DNA of 37,500 nt from Prorocentrum cordatum (Eukaryota > Sar > Dinophyceae > Prorocentrales > Prorocentraceae): the NCBI GenBank assembly GCA_963575745.1, contig CAUYUJ010015693.1, positions 848,289-885,788 on the forward strand, written 5' to 3'. Below, one piece after another: positions 29,951 through 37,500 of the stretch. Every line of letters begins with the position of its first letter. The first letter of the stretch is position 1. The notes beneath the pieces were generated by a model. The model had not been told where the DNA came from. It searched no databases and worked only from the letters and a program-made list of their open reading frames with translations. The position numbers and the translations under genes are program-made.

Positions 29951-30206
29951 TCGGGTTGACCCAAAAGGGGGTCCAGCGACAAGGGGGTGGTGCAATAGAT
30001 TTGGTGAAATTGATTTGTGGGGTTGCAATACAGTTGGGGCGTGCAATACAATCCGGGGCGCAGATGTATTGCTGGAAATTCGCGTGCAATACATTACTTG
30101 CAATACAATGCAATACAATTCTCCGGCGCAATGCATTTGCGATACAATTGCCCCAAATCTATTGCACCACCCCTTTTCAGCTGGACCCCATTTTGGGTCA
30201 CCCAAA
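29951..30206 (+). mobile_element. MITE family A, copy 2
   Basis: 256 bp with the same ends as copy 1 (TCGGGTTGACCC, GGGTCACCCAAA). Exact duplication CTCTT (29946-29950, 30207-30211). It retains the longer left arm (GCAATAGATTTGGTGAAATT), so it is probably closer to the ancestral form than copy 1. Confidence 0.92.
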
Positions 30207-30211
30207 CTCTT

Positions 30212-30478
30212 GAGCTTGAAAAGCGGCAGGTTGGATTCCAGTTCGCCTTCTCACGGGCGATCTTCGACTATGTTCGGCCCGTTTGCAGCCCGCCCTGGCC
30301 GCTTGAACGCCGTCTTGGGCCCTCCGAGGGCCCGAAAAGTTGCGAGCCGGAGTCCCCTTCGCCTCATCGCGAGCGGTCTCAGGCTGTCCTGGGCGTTCGG
30401 AGGCCGCCTGGGACCTCCTGCTGGCCCGAAGCGCTGCGAGCTGGATTCCAGCTCGGCCTGTCTCGAGCTATCTTGGGG
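30212..30478. repeat. GGCC-type repeat, no gene
   Basis: CGTCTTGGGCCCTCCGAGGG, CTGTCCTGGGCGTTCGGAGG and similar words, with CCCGAAAAGTTGCGAGCYGG-like blocks at about 29868, 30330 and 30425, suggest a loose 95-bp or longer repeat. No credible frame. Confidence 0.4.
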
Positions 30479-30659
30479 TACTCCAGATTTCGTAATAAAA
30501 GGGAGGGGGTCTGGACCCTCCAAGACAAGCCATTTCAGACCTCCCCCGTGGGAGAACCCTCCAAAACATCGTCCCCAGACCCCCCCAGGCCCTCCAAGAT
30601 AGCCTGGAAGAGACCCCCCCCGAAATGAGACCCCCCTCTTTATTACAAAATCTGGAGTA
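30479..30659. mobile_element. Inverted-repeat element TACTCCAGATTT
   Basis: TACTCCAGATTTCGTAATAA and the complement of TTATTACAAAATCTGGAGTA are inverted, followed by GGGAGGGGGTCT on both arms. Flanked by TCTTGGGG (left) and TCTGGGG (right), which may be a target duplication or simply surrounding repeat. Interior CCTCCAAGA words. Confidence 0.7.
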
Positions 30660-30792
30660 TCTGGGGCCCTCTTGGGGCCCATCTTGGACCCGCTGCGGCA
30701 GGCTCACGTCGCGACGACCTCGGCGTTGGCGTCTGGCGTGCACAGCGTGGATCGCCACGGACTCGAAGATAGAATTGCGGACGCAGGTGTTG

Positions 30793-30987
30793 TCGGGGGC
30801 GGAAAAGAGGGGGGTGATGACTAGGGGGGGGTGGATATCATGGCGGGGGCCATGATTTTTCCTCCGGTTTCATGGCGCCTCTTCTTATTTCATTACGTCC
30901 CTGGCCCCCCCCGCTGGGCCGCGCACATGCCGCCGATCATGATTTGCACCCCCCCCTCTTGGACACCCCCCTCTTGGCCGCTCCCGA
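30793..30987 (+). mobile_element. MITE family F, copy 2
   Basis: 195 bp; ends TCGGGGGCGGAAAAGAGGGG and CCTCTTGGCCGCTCCCGA. Exact duplication TGTTG (30788-30792, 30988-30992). Very like copy 1 at 15269. Confidence 0.92.
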
Positions 30988-30992
30988 TGTTG

Positions 30993-31632
30993 GTCAAGTG
31001 GCTGATTCGTTCCCCGATGTCTGTGTATAGGGCCGTTTGGGGGCCCCCATTGGGGCCCCTTGGGGGCCATGTTGTGGCTCGTCGGCTATCTCGGGACTTC
31101 CGTGGGGTCTATTTGGCCACCCTGAGGCTGTTGGACCGATCTGGGCTGCTCGAAACCCGACAACGCGAGAGACTGGAAACCAATCAGACGATTGGAACAA
31201 TCGGTCCCCTCCCGACCGATTGGGCTTCTTCAGGCTGTCTTGGAAAGTTTCGGGCCCCCTGCGGGCGGCCTTGGCCGCCTTGGAGGCATGGAGGGCGAAT
31301 TTGAAGGCAACCCCCTCCTCCTCCTCCTCCTCCCCCTCCTCCTCCTCCTCTTCCTCCTCCCTCCTCCTCATCCTCCTCCTCCTCCTCCTCCTCCTCCTCC
31401 TCCTCCTTGGAGGCCACCTGTGGCCGTTTCGGGCCGCCCAGGCCCGTCTTGAGGTTCACGTTGGGCCAGGTTGGCTGGGCTGGAGGCGAGTTGCCTTGGC
31501 GTGGGGCGCTGCGCTTGCGGCGGTTGCGGAAGGGCCGAAGGCCACAAGGACTAGTTGAGAAGGGCCAGCCGCACGATGCAGGCCGTTCACCTTTGTTGCA
31601 AGCAGTATGGACGACGGGTCGAAGACGCCTAG
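30993..31632. other. GGCC-type repeat and CCT tract, no firm gene
   Basis: 31020-31290 carries GGGGCCCCTTGGGGGCC words. 31313-31405 is a CCT microsatellite. 31490-31630 is unassigned. Confidence 0.5.
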
Positions 31633-31772
31633 CTTACGGCGAGTCACCGCCGTCTGTTGCCTTTGGGGAACGCGTATGTGCTCAAACGTTGGGGAGAGGC
31701 TGGGCAAGCGTTTGGATCGCGAGCTCCCCCAGCCGTTGTAAAACCGATGTTGGAAATATGGGATGATATCTC
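31633..31772 (+). CDS. Possible exon, function unknown
   Basis: Bounded by an AG (31631-31632, part of an in-frame TAG) and a GTGACC donor-like site at 31773, after which GGCC/CTTGGGG repeat begins. The frame reads NAYVLKRWGEAGQAFGSRAP then AVVKPMLEIWDDI, ordinary protein composition. A different frame has a complete 44-codon ORF (31607-31741, MDDGSKTPSLRR), so the assignment is not secure. No family recognised. Confidence 0.27.
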
Positions 31773-31774
31773 GT

Positions 31775-32140
31775 GACCCTCCTCGGGGCATCTTGGGGCC
31801 CTCTTGGGGATCTCTTGGGGGGCTCGGGGCGCGTTGGCTGAACCCTTTGGGCCGCCCCGAGACCATCTTAGGGCGTCTGGTGGTTTCCTCGTGCCGTCTT
31901 CAAGCCATCTTAGGGTTTTGGACGGCAGAGCACGCCCTCCAGGGAGATGAGGGCGCCCATGGATAGCCCGAAAGGGATGCTACAACGCCACCGGATTGGT
32001 TCGAAACGAACCACGATGAGCGCAAGAAGGCCAACGAGGCCCCCCATACGTCCCAAGAGGGCCTCAAGATGTTCCGGGATGGCCATCAGACGGACCTTTA
32101 AAGTCCCGAAGACCCCCATGGAAAAATCCCGAAAGAACGG
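31775..32140. repeat. GGCC/CTTGGGG repeat, switching orientation
   Basis: 31780-31920 has CTTGGGGCC words; 32020-32110 has GGCCAACGAGGCCCC and CCCAAGAGGGCC words, i.e. the opposite orientation. It ends before the hairpin at 32195, as the array at 1-1244 ends before its hairpin. Confidence 0.6.
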
Positions 32141-32194
32141 ATAATTAATCAGATGTCATCCGATTCCAAGCACGCTGGACTACAACCACAGCTT

Positions 32195-32234
32195 GCTAGA
32201 ACCTAGGCGCGCGCCAAGCGCGCTCGTATCTAGC
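32195..32234. repeat. GC-arm hairpin, second copy
   Basis: GCTAGAACCTAGGCGCGCGC then CAAGCGCGCTCGTATCTAGC. Matches the 1245-1282 hairpin in AGAACCTANGCGCGCGC and in loop position. Confidence 0.65.
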
Positions 32235-32400
32235 TCCCACGTGTGAGTTATAGTGCTTGTTTGTAGTATAGTATATATTTTTTAAAATGTGCTGTTGATT
32301 GATTGTTCTGAATACGAGAGGATTTGACATTGCAGCGTGCATGGTGTATTGCTTCATTGTGTAAACATGTGCGAAATTGTGCTTATGCTTCTTTTCAAAG

Positions 32401-32504
32401 GCTACTACGGCTGTTCGGTTCCATGCTGGAATGCTTCGCCCGGTCACGGCCCAACGTAGACTCGTGTTCAGGAGTTCGGTGCTTGGCAGTTGGCTATGCA
32501 CCCC
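32401..32504 (+). CDS. Possible exon with good splice signals
   Basis: TGCTTCTTTTCAAAG|GCTACT is a textbook acceptor and CACCCC|GTGAGT a textbook donor, 104 bp apart, in AT-richer DNA. The frame from the first base reads ATTAVRFHAGMLRPVTAQRR; a second frame (LLRLFGSMLECFARSRPN) is also open. No family recognised. Confidence 0.27.
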
Positions 32505-33593
32505 GTGAGTCGTTTCTCGCTTCACTATTTATTGTTGGTGACCTTCTTGCCGAAACAAAAAAGATACCCGATGCCTGGCCGTTGTTTGCATAGTTATGTG
32601 TTTATACATAATGTAGCCTGACGCGGCCCGTCGCGAACGGAGGTCCAAGGCGAGTCTACGAGCGACGCGCTTGCGGTTGCTGCCATGGTGGCTCAAGCTG
32701 CGCGCCTTTAATATATGCACGATCGCACCTGGGAAACAGAAAACATCCTTCGATGGTGTTTGCTCGCATCCCATTCTTTTTCTTTCATCTACCTACTCGT
32801 ACCGATGGCATGATTACGACATGGGGTCCTATCACACGCTTAACATGTAACATATGGTACGGTTTACCACCTCATGTTCGATTCCTCTTGGGGCCCGATT
32901 GGCCCGCTTTGGGGCCTTCTATCTCCCCATGGTGCGTCGGTCCCAGGGCCCTCCGGGCCAGGGGGGGGTGATGGAATTTCCGGTTTGGGGCTTGGGGGGG
33001 ACTATAGAGGGGAAGACCCTCTCATGTCTAGAGACCCACAAGGTGTCGGCGGCTAATTCACATCTACATACACACACACACCTCTGCTCTTGCACTCTCT
33101 CGTTCCCCCGCTCGTGCACTTCATTTCCGCCCCCCCTTGTCTCCCCTTGCCCTCCCAATCCCCCCATCCCTTGCCCCTCCTCCATCAGTGCACCCAAAGA
33201 TCTTCAGTTGTTCCCTCCCTTCGGAGGTGAGATCGACGATCAATGTAGAATTCACTCTTGACAAGTCTACTTCGAAGGCAGACAACATGTACATTGCAAA
33301 TACATGTAAGTGCCACCCCACTCGAATGCGCGCCGACCCCTCAAGGATCGTCTGAAACGCCGGCACAAAACAGTACATCAACGCAAAGACTCGGAGCCAA
33401 TACGACTACGAAAGTGGCCGAATCGACAAGCTGACGCTTCAACCCACATTTTATCAATGTACGTCGTTCTTGGAGGGCGGTGGGAAGCACTGAAAACGAT
33501 TGAAGTGCAGGAGGCAGGGGACCACCACCACCGCCCACATCCCCGCCTGTTTCCTCTCCGCCCCTCCCCGTTTTCCCGCCCTTTATTCTTGCA
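32505..33593. other. Largely unassigned; possible exon ending at GTAAGT
   Basis: 33215-33305 (+) reads RSTINVEFTLDKSTSKADNM then YIANT up to a GTAAGT donor at 33306. Its phase does not match the hydrolase acceptor at 33594, so I do not join them. A CA run lies at 33069-33082, and 33130-33190 is C-rich. A pyrimidine tract and TTCTTGCAG end the stretch at 33593. Confidence 0.3.
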
Positions 33594-34995
33594 GTCCTTC
33601 TGCTTCAAGCCCACGCGCCGCGCGGACTGCCGCCGCAGCAGGCGCGCGCGCGCGCGCCCTGTAGGGAGAACGACCCGCGAGGAGGCGCCCCGGAGGTCCG
33701 GCGCAGGAGGCCCGTGGCGCCTCGGGGCGCCCCCGGTCCCAGACGAGGAGCGGCGGCAGCGCCGGCGGCACCGGCGCGGCGAGAGGAGCTCCGGCAGGAG
33801 CACGCCGGGCGGCGGCAGCCGCACCAGCAGCGCGGGCCGTGGCCCAGAGGGGGGCCAGAGAGAGAGGGCCCAGGAGGCCCGCGGCGGCGCCAGTTGCAGC
33901 GGTGGCTCGAGGCCAGCAGGCGTGGAAGCTCTGGCGCTCGACGCCGCCCGCAAGGCCACGGCCAGGGCGAAGGCGTACTGGGAGGAGTGCAGCGAGGCCG
34001 CCGCCCAGGCGAAGGCCTACTGGGAGGAGTGCCGGGCCAGAGAGGACCAGCTCGCTGACGCGTACGAGCTGGCGCGCAGCAAGGCGGTGGAGGCGGCCTC
34101 GGGTGGGGGGCAGCGTCCCGCGCAGCCTGCGCGGCCCCTGCAAGCTCTGCGAGCCTCACCGCCGAGGATCGCGCCGCCGGCGGGTGGGCCGCCAGCTCCG
34201 CGAGCATCCAGGGCCACAGGAGGCGCGCGCAGCTCGCGGCACCGTGCCGCGCCCTCGTTGCCCGCCGCGCGCTCCAGGTCCAGGAGTGGCAGCAGCGCGA
34301 GCGCGCCAGCGTCTGGCAGACGCAGGTGGCCAAGGCCGTTCTGGATTCAGGGCGAGGGCGTGACCCTGGAGTGGCCACAAGCAGAGGACGACAGCCCCCA
34401 AGCGCTCGTGCGCTTCCAGGCCACGCTCGTGGAGCCAGCTGGGACCCGCTGCGAGAGCGGGCAGCATGCGGGACCGTTGCCGTTGCTGGTCTATTTTGCT
34501 GGGCTCGGGGCGAAGGACGATGCCATGCGAGAGATCGAACCGCAGGCGCTCGCTCGGCTAGCCACGTCTGCTTTCGTGCTCGTCACGCCGTTGAGACCGC
34601 AGGGGTACTGGTGGACCATTGAGGGCGACAGCGATTGGTCGTGGGTCGATGGCCTATTCCGGCGCGAGAGAGCGGAACACCTGGCCGATTGGTTGCAGGC
34701 GTTGACAGAAGATCCACACATCGACAGCGAGCGCGTATCGTTGTTGGGCTTTTCGGCTGGCGCCTACGCCATCACGGAGTTGCTGGCCACTTGCCGCTTC
34801 AGGCCTTGGGCGGCCGTACTCGGGGGCGTGCACGGGCATGGCCAGCCAGACACGAAGAATCTCTTCAAGCGCCAGGCCAAGGGGGAGGAGATATTGGAGA
34901 AGTGGAGTGCTTATACAGTTGCGCTGCCGCGCATGTCCGCCACCGCACTTGGCGACGTAGCTCGGGTGCTCAGCGATTGTGCTTTTCATGTCTAA
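33594..34995 (+). CDS. Alpha/beta-hydrolase-like protein, 5' end uncertain
   Basis: An acceptor-like TTTATTCTTGCAG ends at 33593, so I start the exon there; the frame is open further upstream but that part looks intronic. 33600-33900 is Arg/Gly-rich. 33930-34095 repeats AKAYWEEC twice in an alpha-helical stretch. From about 34357 the hydrolase fold is plain: strand PLPLLVYFAGLG (34474-34509), the nucleophile elbow LLGFSAGAYA (GFSAG, Ser codon 34753-34755), a TPLRPQGYWW loop, and VHGHGQ (about 34828) near the expected histidine region. This fits a dienelactone-hydrolase or esterase/peptidase-like enzyme; the substrate is unknown. The catalytic Asp is not assigned. The last 20 residues may be read-through past a donor. 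Confidence 0.6.
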
Positions 34996-35100
34996 AACAG
35001 CGAATGTTGGCTGACACAGCCTACGGCGCAAAGTTATACTGGCGAAGGACCCAACCATAGGCAGTTGCGAGTACCGCAGGTGTGAGCGCCGCCTTCGGTG

Positions 35101-35595
35101 GAGCTCCCTATGGGGCCACGAAACGTGCAAGCAGTGTGCCGAAATGGGTGCGGCGGCGCCATGCGAAACTTGCCCCTGGGGCCTTCGTTGGAGCTACCTG
35201 TGGGGCCACGAAGCGAGTGAGGGGTGTGCCGAAGTGGCTCTGGTGGCGCCATGCGAATCTTGCCACTGTGGCCTTCTAAGGGACCCAACGAAACGTGTAA
35301 GAGGTGCTCCGAAAATGGGCGCAGTGGCGCCATGCGAACCCTGCCACTGAGGCCTAAGGTGGAACCCCCTATGGAGCCATGAAGCGTGTCCGGGGTGTGC
35401 CGACGTGGGTGCGGTGGCGCCATGCGAACCTTGCCATTGGGGGCTGCGGTGGAGCTCCCTATGGGGCCACGAAGCGTTTGAGGGGTGTGCCGAAATGGGT
35501 CCGGTGGCGCCATGCGAACCCTGCCATTGGGGCCTTCGGTGGAGCTCCCCACGGGGCCACGAAACTTGTGAGGGTGTGCCGACGTATGAGGATAT
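35101..35595 (+). repeat. 91-bp tandem array, about 5.5 units
   Basis: Units start with GAGCTCCCTATGGGGCCACG at 35101, 35192, (shortened) 35283, 35363, 35453 and 35544. Each contains GGTGTGCCGAAATGGGTGCG and GGCGCCATGCGAACCTTGCC. Because 91 is not a multiple of three and one unit is shorter, no frame stays in register; the CxxC-like translations are accidental. GGACCCAACCA occurs just outside on both sides (35047, 35692). It separates the two right-hand genes. Confidence 0.9.
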
Positions 35596-35673
35596 GCGGA
35601 GGGCAGAGGCAAGGAGGGGGGAGGCGGGAGAAGGGGGAGGAGGAGGAGAGGAGAGGAGGAAGGAACGCGGGGC

Positions 35674-36894
35674 ATGGTCTCGCCAAAACGAGGACCCAAC
35701 CACAGGTTGGTTGGGAAAAACATCGGTTGGGCGCAGAGTGTCTGGCGCAGACTCTTCAAGGAAGACATAGCGAGCAAATTGCAATTCGGTGGGGCGCGGG
35801 CAGAACCTGTGGCACAAACTACGGAAGCGCAGCAAAGGATAATGACAAATGCCTACCGCGCTGTAAGCGTACGTGCGGACATCGAACGAGTGCGTCACCA
35901 TGTGGGTGCGACAGGCGGCATTTTCTCTGCGCACCACAAAGACGACCATCACTCGCCGCACGAATACGCGCTGCACATCTACAACGCGCTGATAGAGGGG
36001 CAGGAGGAGCAGCAGCTGGAGGCAAAGACCAAATGCGAACTTGTGTCTCTGGACAGCGAGTCCAACAAGAAGGGTGCGAAGATGTGCCACAATTACATCA
36101 AGAACACCTTCCACCGCAAGGAGCTGCTAGACCACCTCCTCGGATTGCCCCTGGCCGCCCACGCGCCGGCTGTTTCCACGGTTGCGGCGGCATCGATGCG
36201 ATCTTCAGCGTGCCCAGCCCCCCCACTGCCGGCGCACGCGCGGCCAAGGGCAGAGCCTCGTGGGACGGCGGGCGCCACCGCGTCCTGCGGAGCCCCTCAC
36301 GACGAAAGCATGGCGAGGTCCCGCAGCAGAGCGAGGGCGATGAGGGAGGGCGGTGCCCAGCCCGCCCGGGGTGGCCGCTCGCTTGCAGGGCGTGTCCACA
36401 GTGCGGGTGGGCCAATGGCACTGCGAGGATCCGTGAAGGCTGTCGTCAGCGAGACAGGCTCTGGCGTTGACGTGGTTGGCCGCGGAGGTCGCGCGCGAGC
36501 TGCCCCTGCTGCTGCTGGCGCAGGCGCGGCCACCACCGCGGACTGCGAGCGCGGCGCAGCTGCCGAGGCCGAGGCCGAGGTGGTCTGCATCTCTGGGCAG
36601 GGGGGCTGGTACGTTGACGCAGTGGACTTGGTGCTGGCGGATGGCACGACCCACTCCTATGGCAATTCCCACAATGGAGAAGCATTGCCAGTGTGGAAGC
36701 AGGCCAGATCGGGCAACATACTCCTGGCGGCGGAGCCTGGGAGGGACGAAGCCGGGAGCTGGCGGCGGAGCTCGGGTCGGGCAGCCCGCTTGGACAGCGG
36801 CGAGGTCGTGGTTAAGGTGGAGCAGCTGAACTCGCAGGTGGGCCACCTGGGCGCGAGGCTCATCTTCACCACGTCCTCCAACAGGATCTGGTAG
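35674..36894 (+). CDS. Protein with C-terminal jacalin-like domain
   Basis: 406 codons to TAG at 36892. Residues 1-150 are mixed-composition (PHEYALHIYNALIEGQEEQQ, KMCHNYIKNTFHRKELLDHL), probably helical, unrecognised. Residues 155-300 are Ala/Arg/Gly-rich and may be a linker or contain an unrecognised intron. Residues 300-406 resemble a jacalin-type beta-prism: GWYVDAVDLVLADGTTHSYG (311-330), NSHNGEALPVW, EVVVKVEQLNSQ (377 on), then GARLIFTTSSNR. In jacalin folds the repeated strand-DG-turn units bind sugars; here sugar binding is inferred only. The start is the first ATG after the 91-bp array; an earlier exon is possible. Confidence 0.5.
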   Translation: MVSPKRGPNHRLVGKNIGWAQSVWRRLFKEDIASKLQFGGARAEPVAQTTEAQQRIMTNAYRAVSVRADIERVRHHVGATGGIFSAHHKDDHHSPHEYALHIYNALIEGQEEQQLEAKTKCELVSLDSESNKKGAKMCHNYIKNTFHRKELLDHLLGLPLAAHAPAVSTVAAASMRSSACPAPPLPAHARPRAEPRGTAGATASCGAPHDESMARSRSRARAMREGGAQPARGGRSLAGRVHSAGGPMALRGSVKAVVSETGSGVDVVGRGGRARAAPAAAGAGAATTADCERGAAAEAEAEVVCISGQGGWYVDAVDLVLADGTTHSYGNSHNGEALPVWKQARSGNILLAAEPGRDEAGSWRRSSGRAARLDSGEVVVKVEQLNSQVGHLGARLIFTTSSNRIW

Positions 36895-37500
36895 ATCCAT
36901 CGCCAGGGTTTGCCGAAATTGGGGTCTGGCCAGAGATCTAGTGAGGCTTGTTTTGATCAAACAAGATGCAGTCGTTTTGGCCCACCTTTGAGGCCCTTTC
37001 AGGGTATATCGCAATATTCTGGCAGTCGCCAGAGCAGCAAAGGCAAAGTAGACGCAAGTTGTAAGTCAATGGCCCACATGAATGTTGACCGATACTGCTC
37101 GTGGTTTCCTCTGGCTGCTAGTGTACCCAGCCGCCTGCGGCAAATCCACCACCTTACCAGCGAAGTATCCTGTGTGGCGGCCCTTCGAGCACCGCCCAGA
37201 AGGCCGTCACATATGACACTTCTCGTCTTCACTCTCATGGGGCCTATTCGGGCTGTCTTGTAGCTGCAGTTGGTTCCTGTGGGGCACTATTGGGGGTACC
37301 TTTTGAGCCCGCTTGGCCGTCTAGGGGCCTTCGTAGGCCACCCTGGGTCCCTCCAGAAGCCCTCTTCGGCCAGCTTGGGCCTCTCTTGGGGCCGTCTAGG
37401 GGGCCTCTCGGGACTCTCAGTGGGCTTCTTTGGGCCCTCGAAGTCCGCAAGTGGACCAGATTGCGATCGAAGGGCGTGGAAAGCGAATAGCATTGAAAAG
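36895..37500. other. Intergenic or 3' region, then GGCC repeat
   Basis: 36900-37230 has no recognised feature and no clear polyadenylation signal. 37225-37450 carries GGCCTCTTGGGG-type words (CTCTTGGGGCCGTCTAGGGG), the dispersed repeat seen throughout. Confidence 0.5.

Noticed and set aside
30183-30200. CCATTTTGGG, reminiscent of the dinoflagellate spliced leader
   Set aside because: It lies in the terminal inverted repeat of element A; the rest of the leader is absent and the other arm explains it.
33310-33593. N-terminal extension of the hydrolase ORF
   Set aside because: C-rich DNA ending in a pyrimidine tract and TTGCAG; more like intron than coding.
35101-35595. Zinc-knuckle-like repeats (GHETCKQCAE, APCEPCHWG) in translation
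   Set aside because: The unit is 91 bp and one unit is shorter, so the frame shifts from unit to unit and stops appear. The CxxC words come from the DNA repeat.

Overview
The window looks like nuclear DNA of a dinoflagellate, most likely a GC-rich genus such as Prorocentrum. The genus is an inference. The evidence is long GC-rich stretches packed with simple-sequence arrays and short inverted-repeat elements, very low gene density, GC-AG as well as GT-AG introns, and a pentatricopeptide-repeat (PPR) gene with the ACAK-type helices common in dinoflagellate PPR proteins. I see no bacterial operons, rRNA, tRNA, CRISPR array or intact spliced-leader gene.

Genes. A multi-exon PPR gene lies at about 2987-4909 (+). 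Joining its three visible exons gives seven consecutive motifs, the first six exactly 35 residues long. Near the right end are two more genes on the + strand: an alpha/beta-hydrolase-like protein ending at 34995 and a protein with a C-terminal jacalin-like domain at 35674-36894. Weaker coding candidates are a 76-residue membrane peptide (19316-19546), an unrecognised frame at 20717-21286, minus-strand frames around 14.2-15.3 kb, and exon-sized islands near 2.33, 9.53, 31.63 and 32.40 kb.

Mobile DNA dominates the rest. At least eight sequence families (called A-H here), plus a 1.2-kb foldback, have long terminal inverted repeats, mostly begin 5'-TC and often end AA-3', and in nine cases are flanked by an exact 5-bp target duplication. 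A separate family has four copies of about 176 bp starting CAGTCGGGG inside TA dinucleotides, as expected of Tc1/mariner-type MITEs. Several elements are nested, and one sits in only one of two copies of a duplicated segment, giving an empty-site comparison.

Layout. 0-1.3 kb: GC-rich tandem repeat ending in a hairpin. 1.3-2.3 kb: AT and CCT arrays. 2.3-4.9 kb: PPR gene. 5-8 kb: CCT, GGA and GGGCGG arrays. 8-16.5 kb: dense inverted-repeat elements with a possible minus-strand gene. 17.0-18.2 kb: giant foldback. 19.3-22 kb: small ORFs and a duplicated segment. 22-27 kb: GGCC/CCAAGA repeats, hairpins and a 91-bp repeat array broken by TA elements. 27.2-29.1 kb: AAGTTCAGGG hairpin array. 29.9-31 kb: second copies of elements A and F. 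31-33.6 kb: repeats with possible short exons. 33.6-36.9 kb: two genes separated by a 91-bp tandem array. 36.9-37.5 kb: GGCC/CCAAGA repeats.

No functional link between the three genes is visible.
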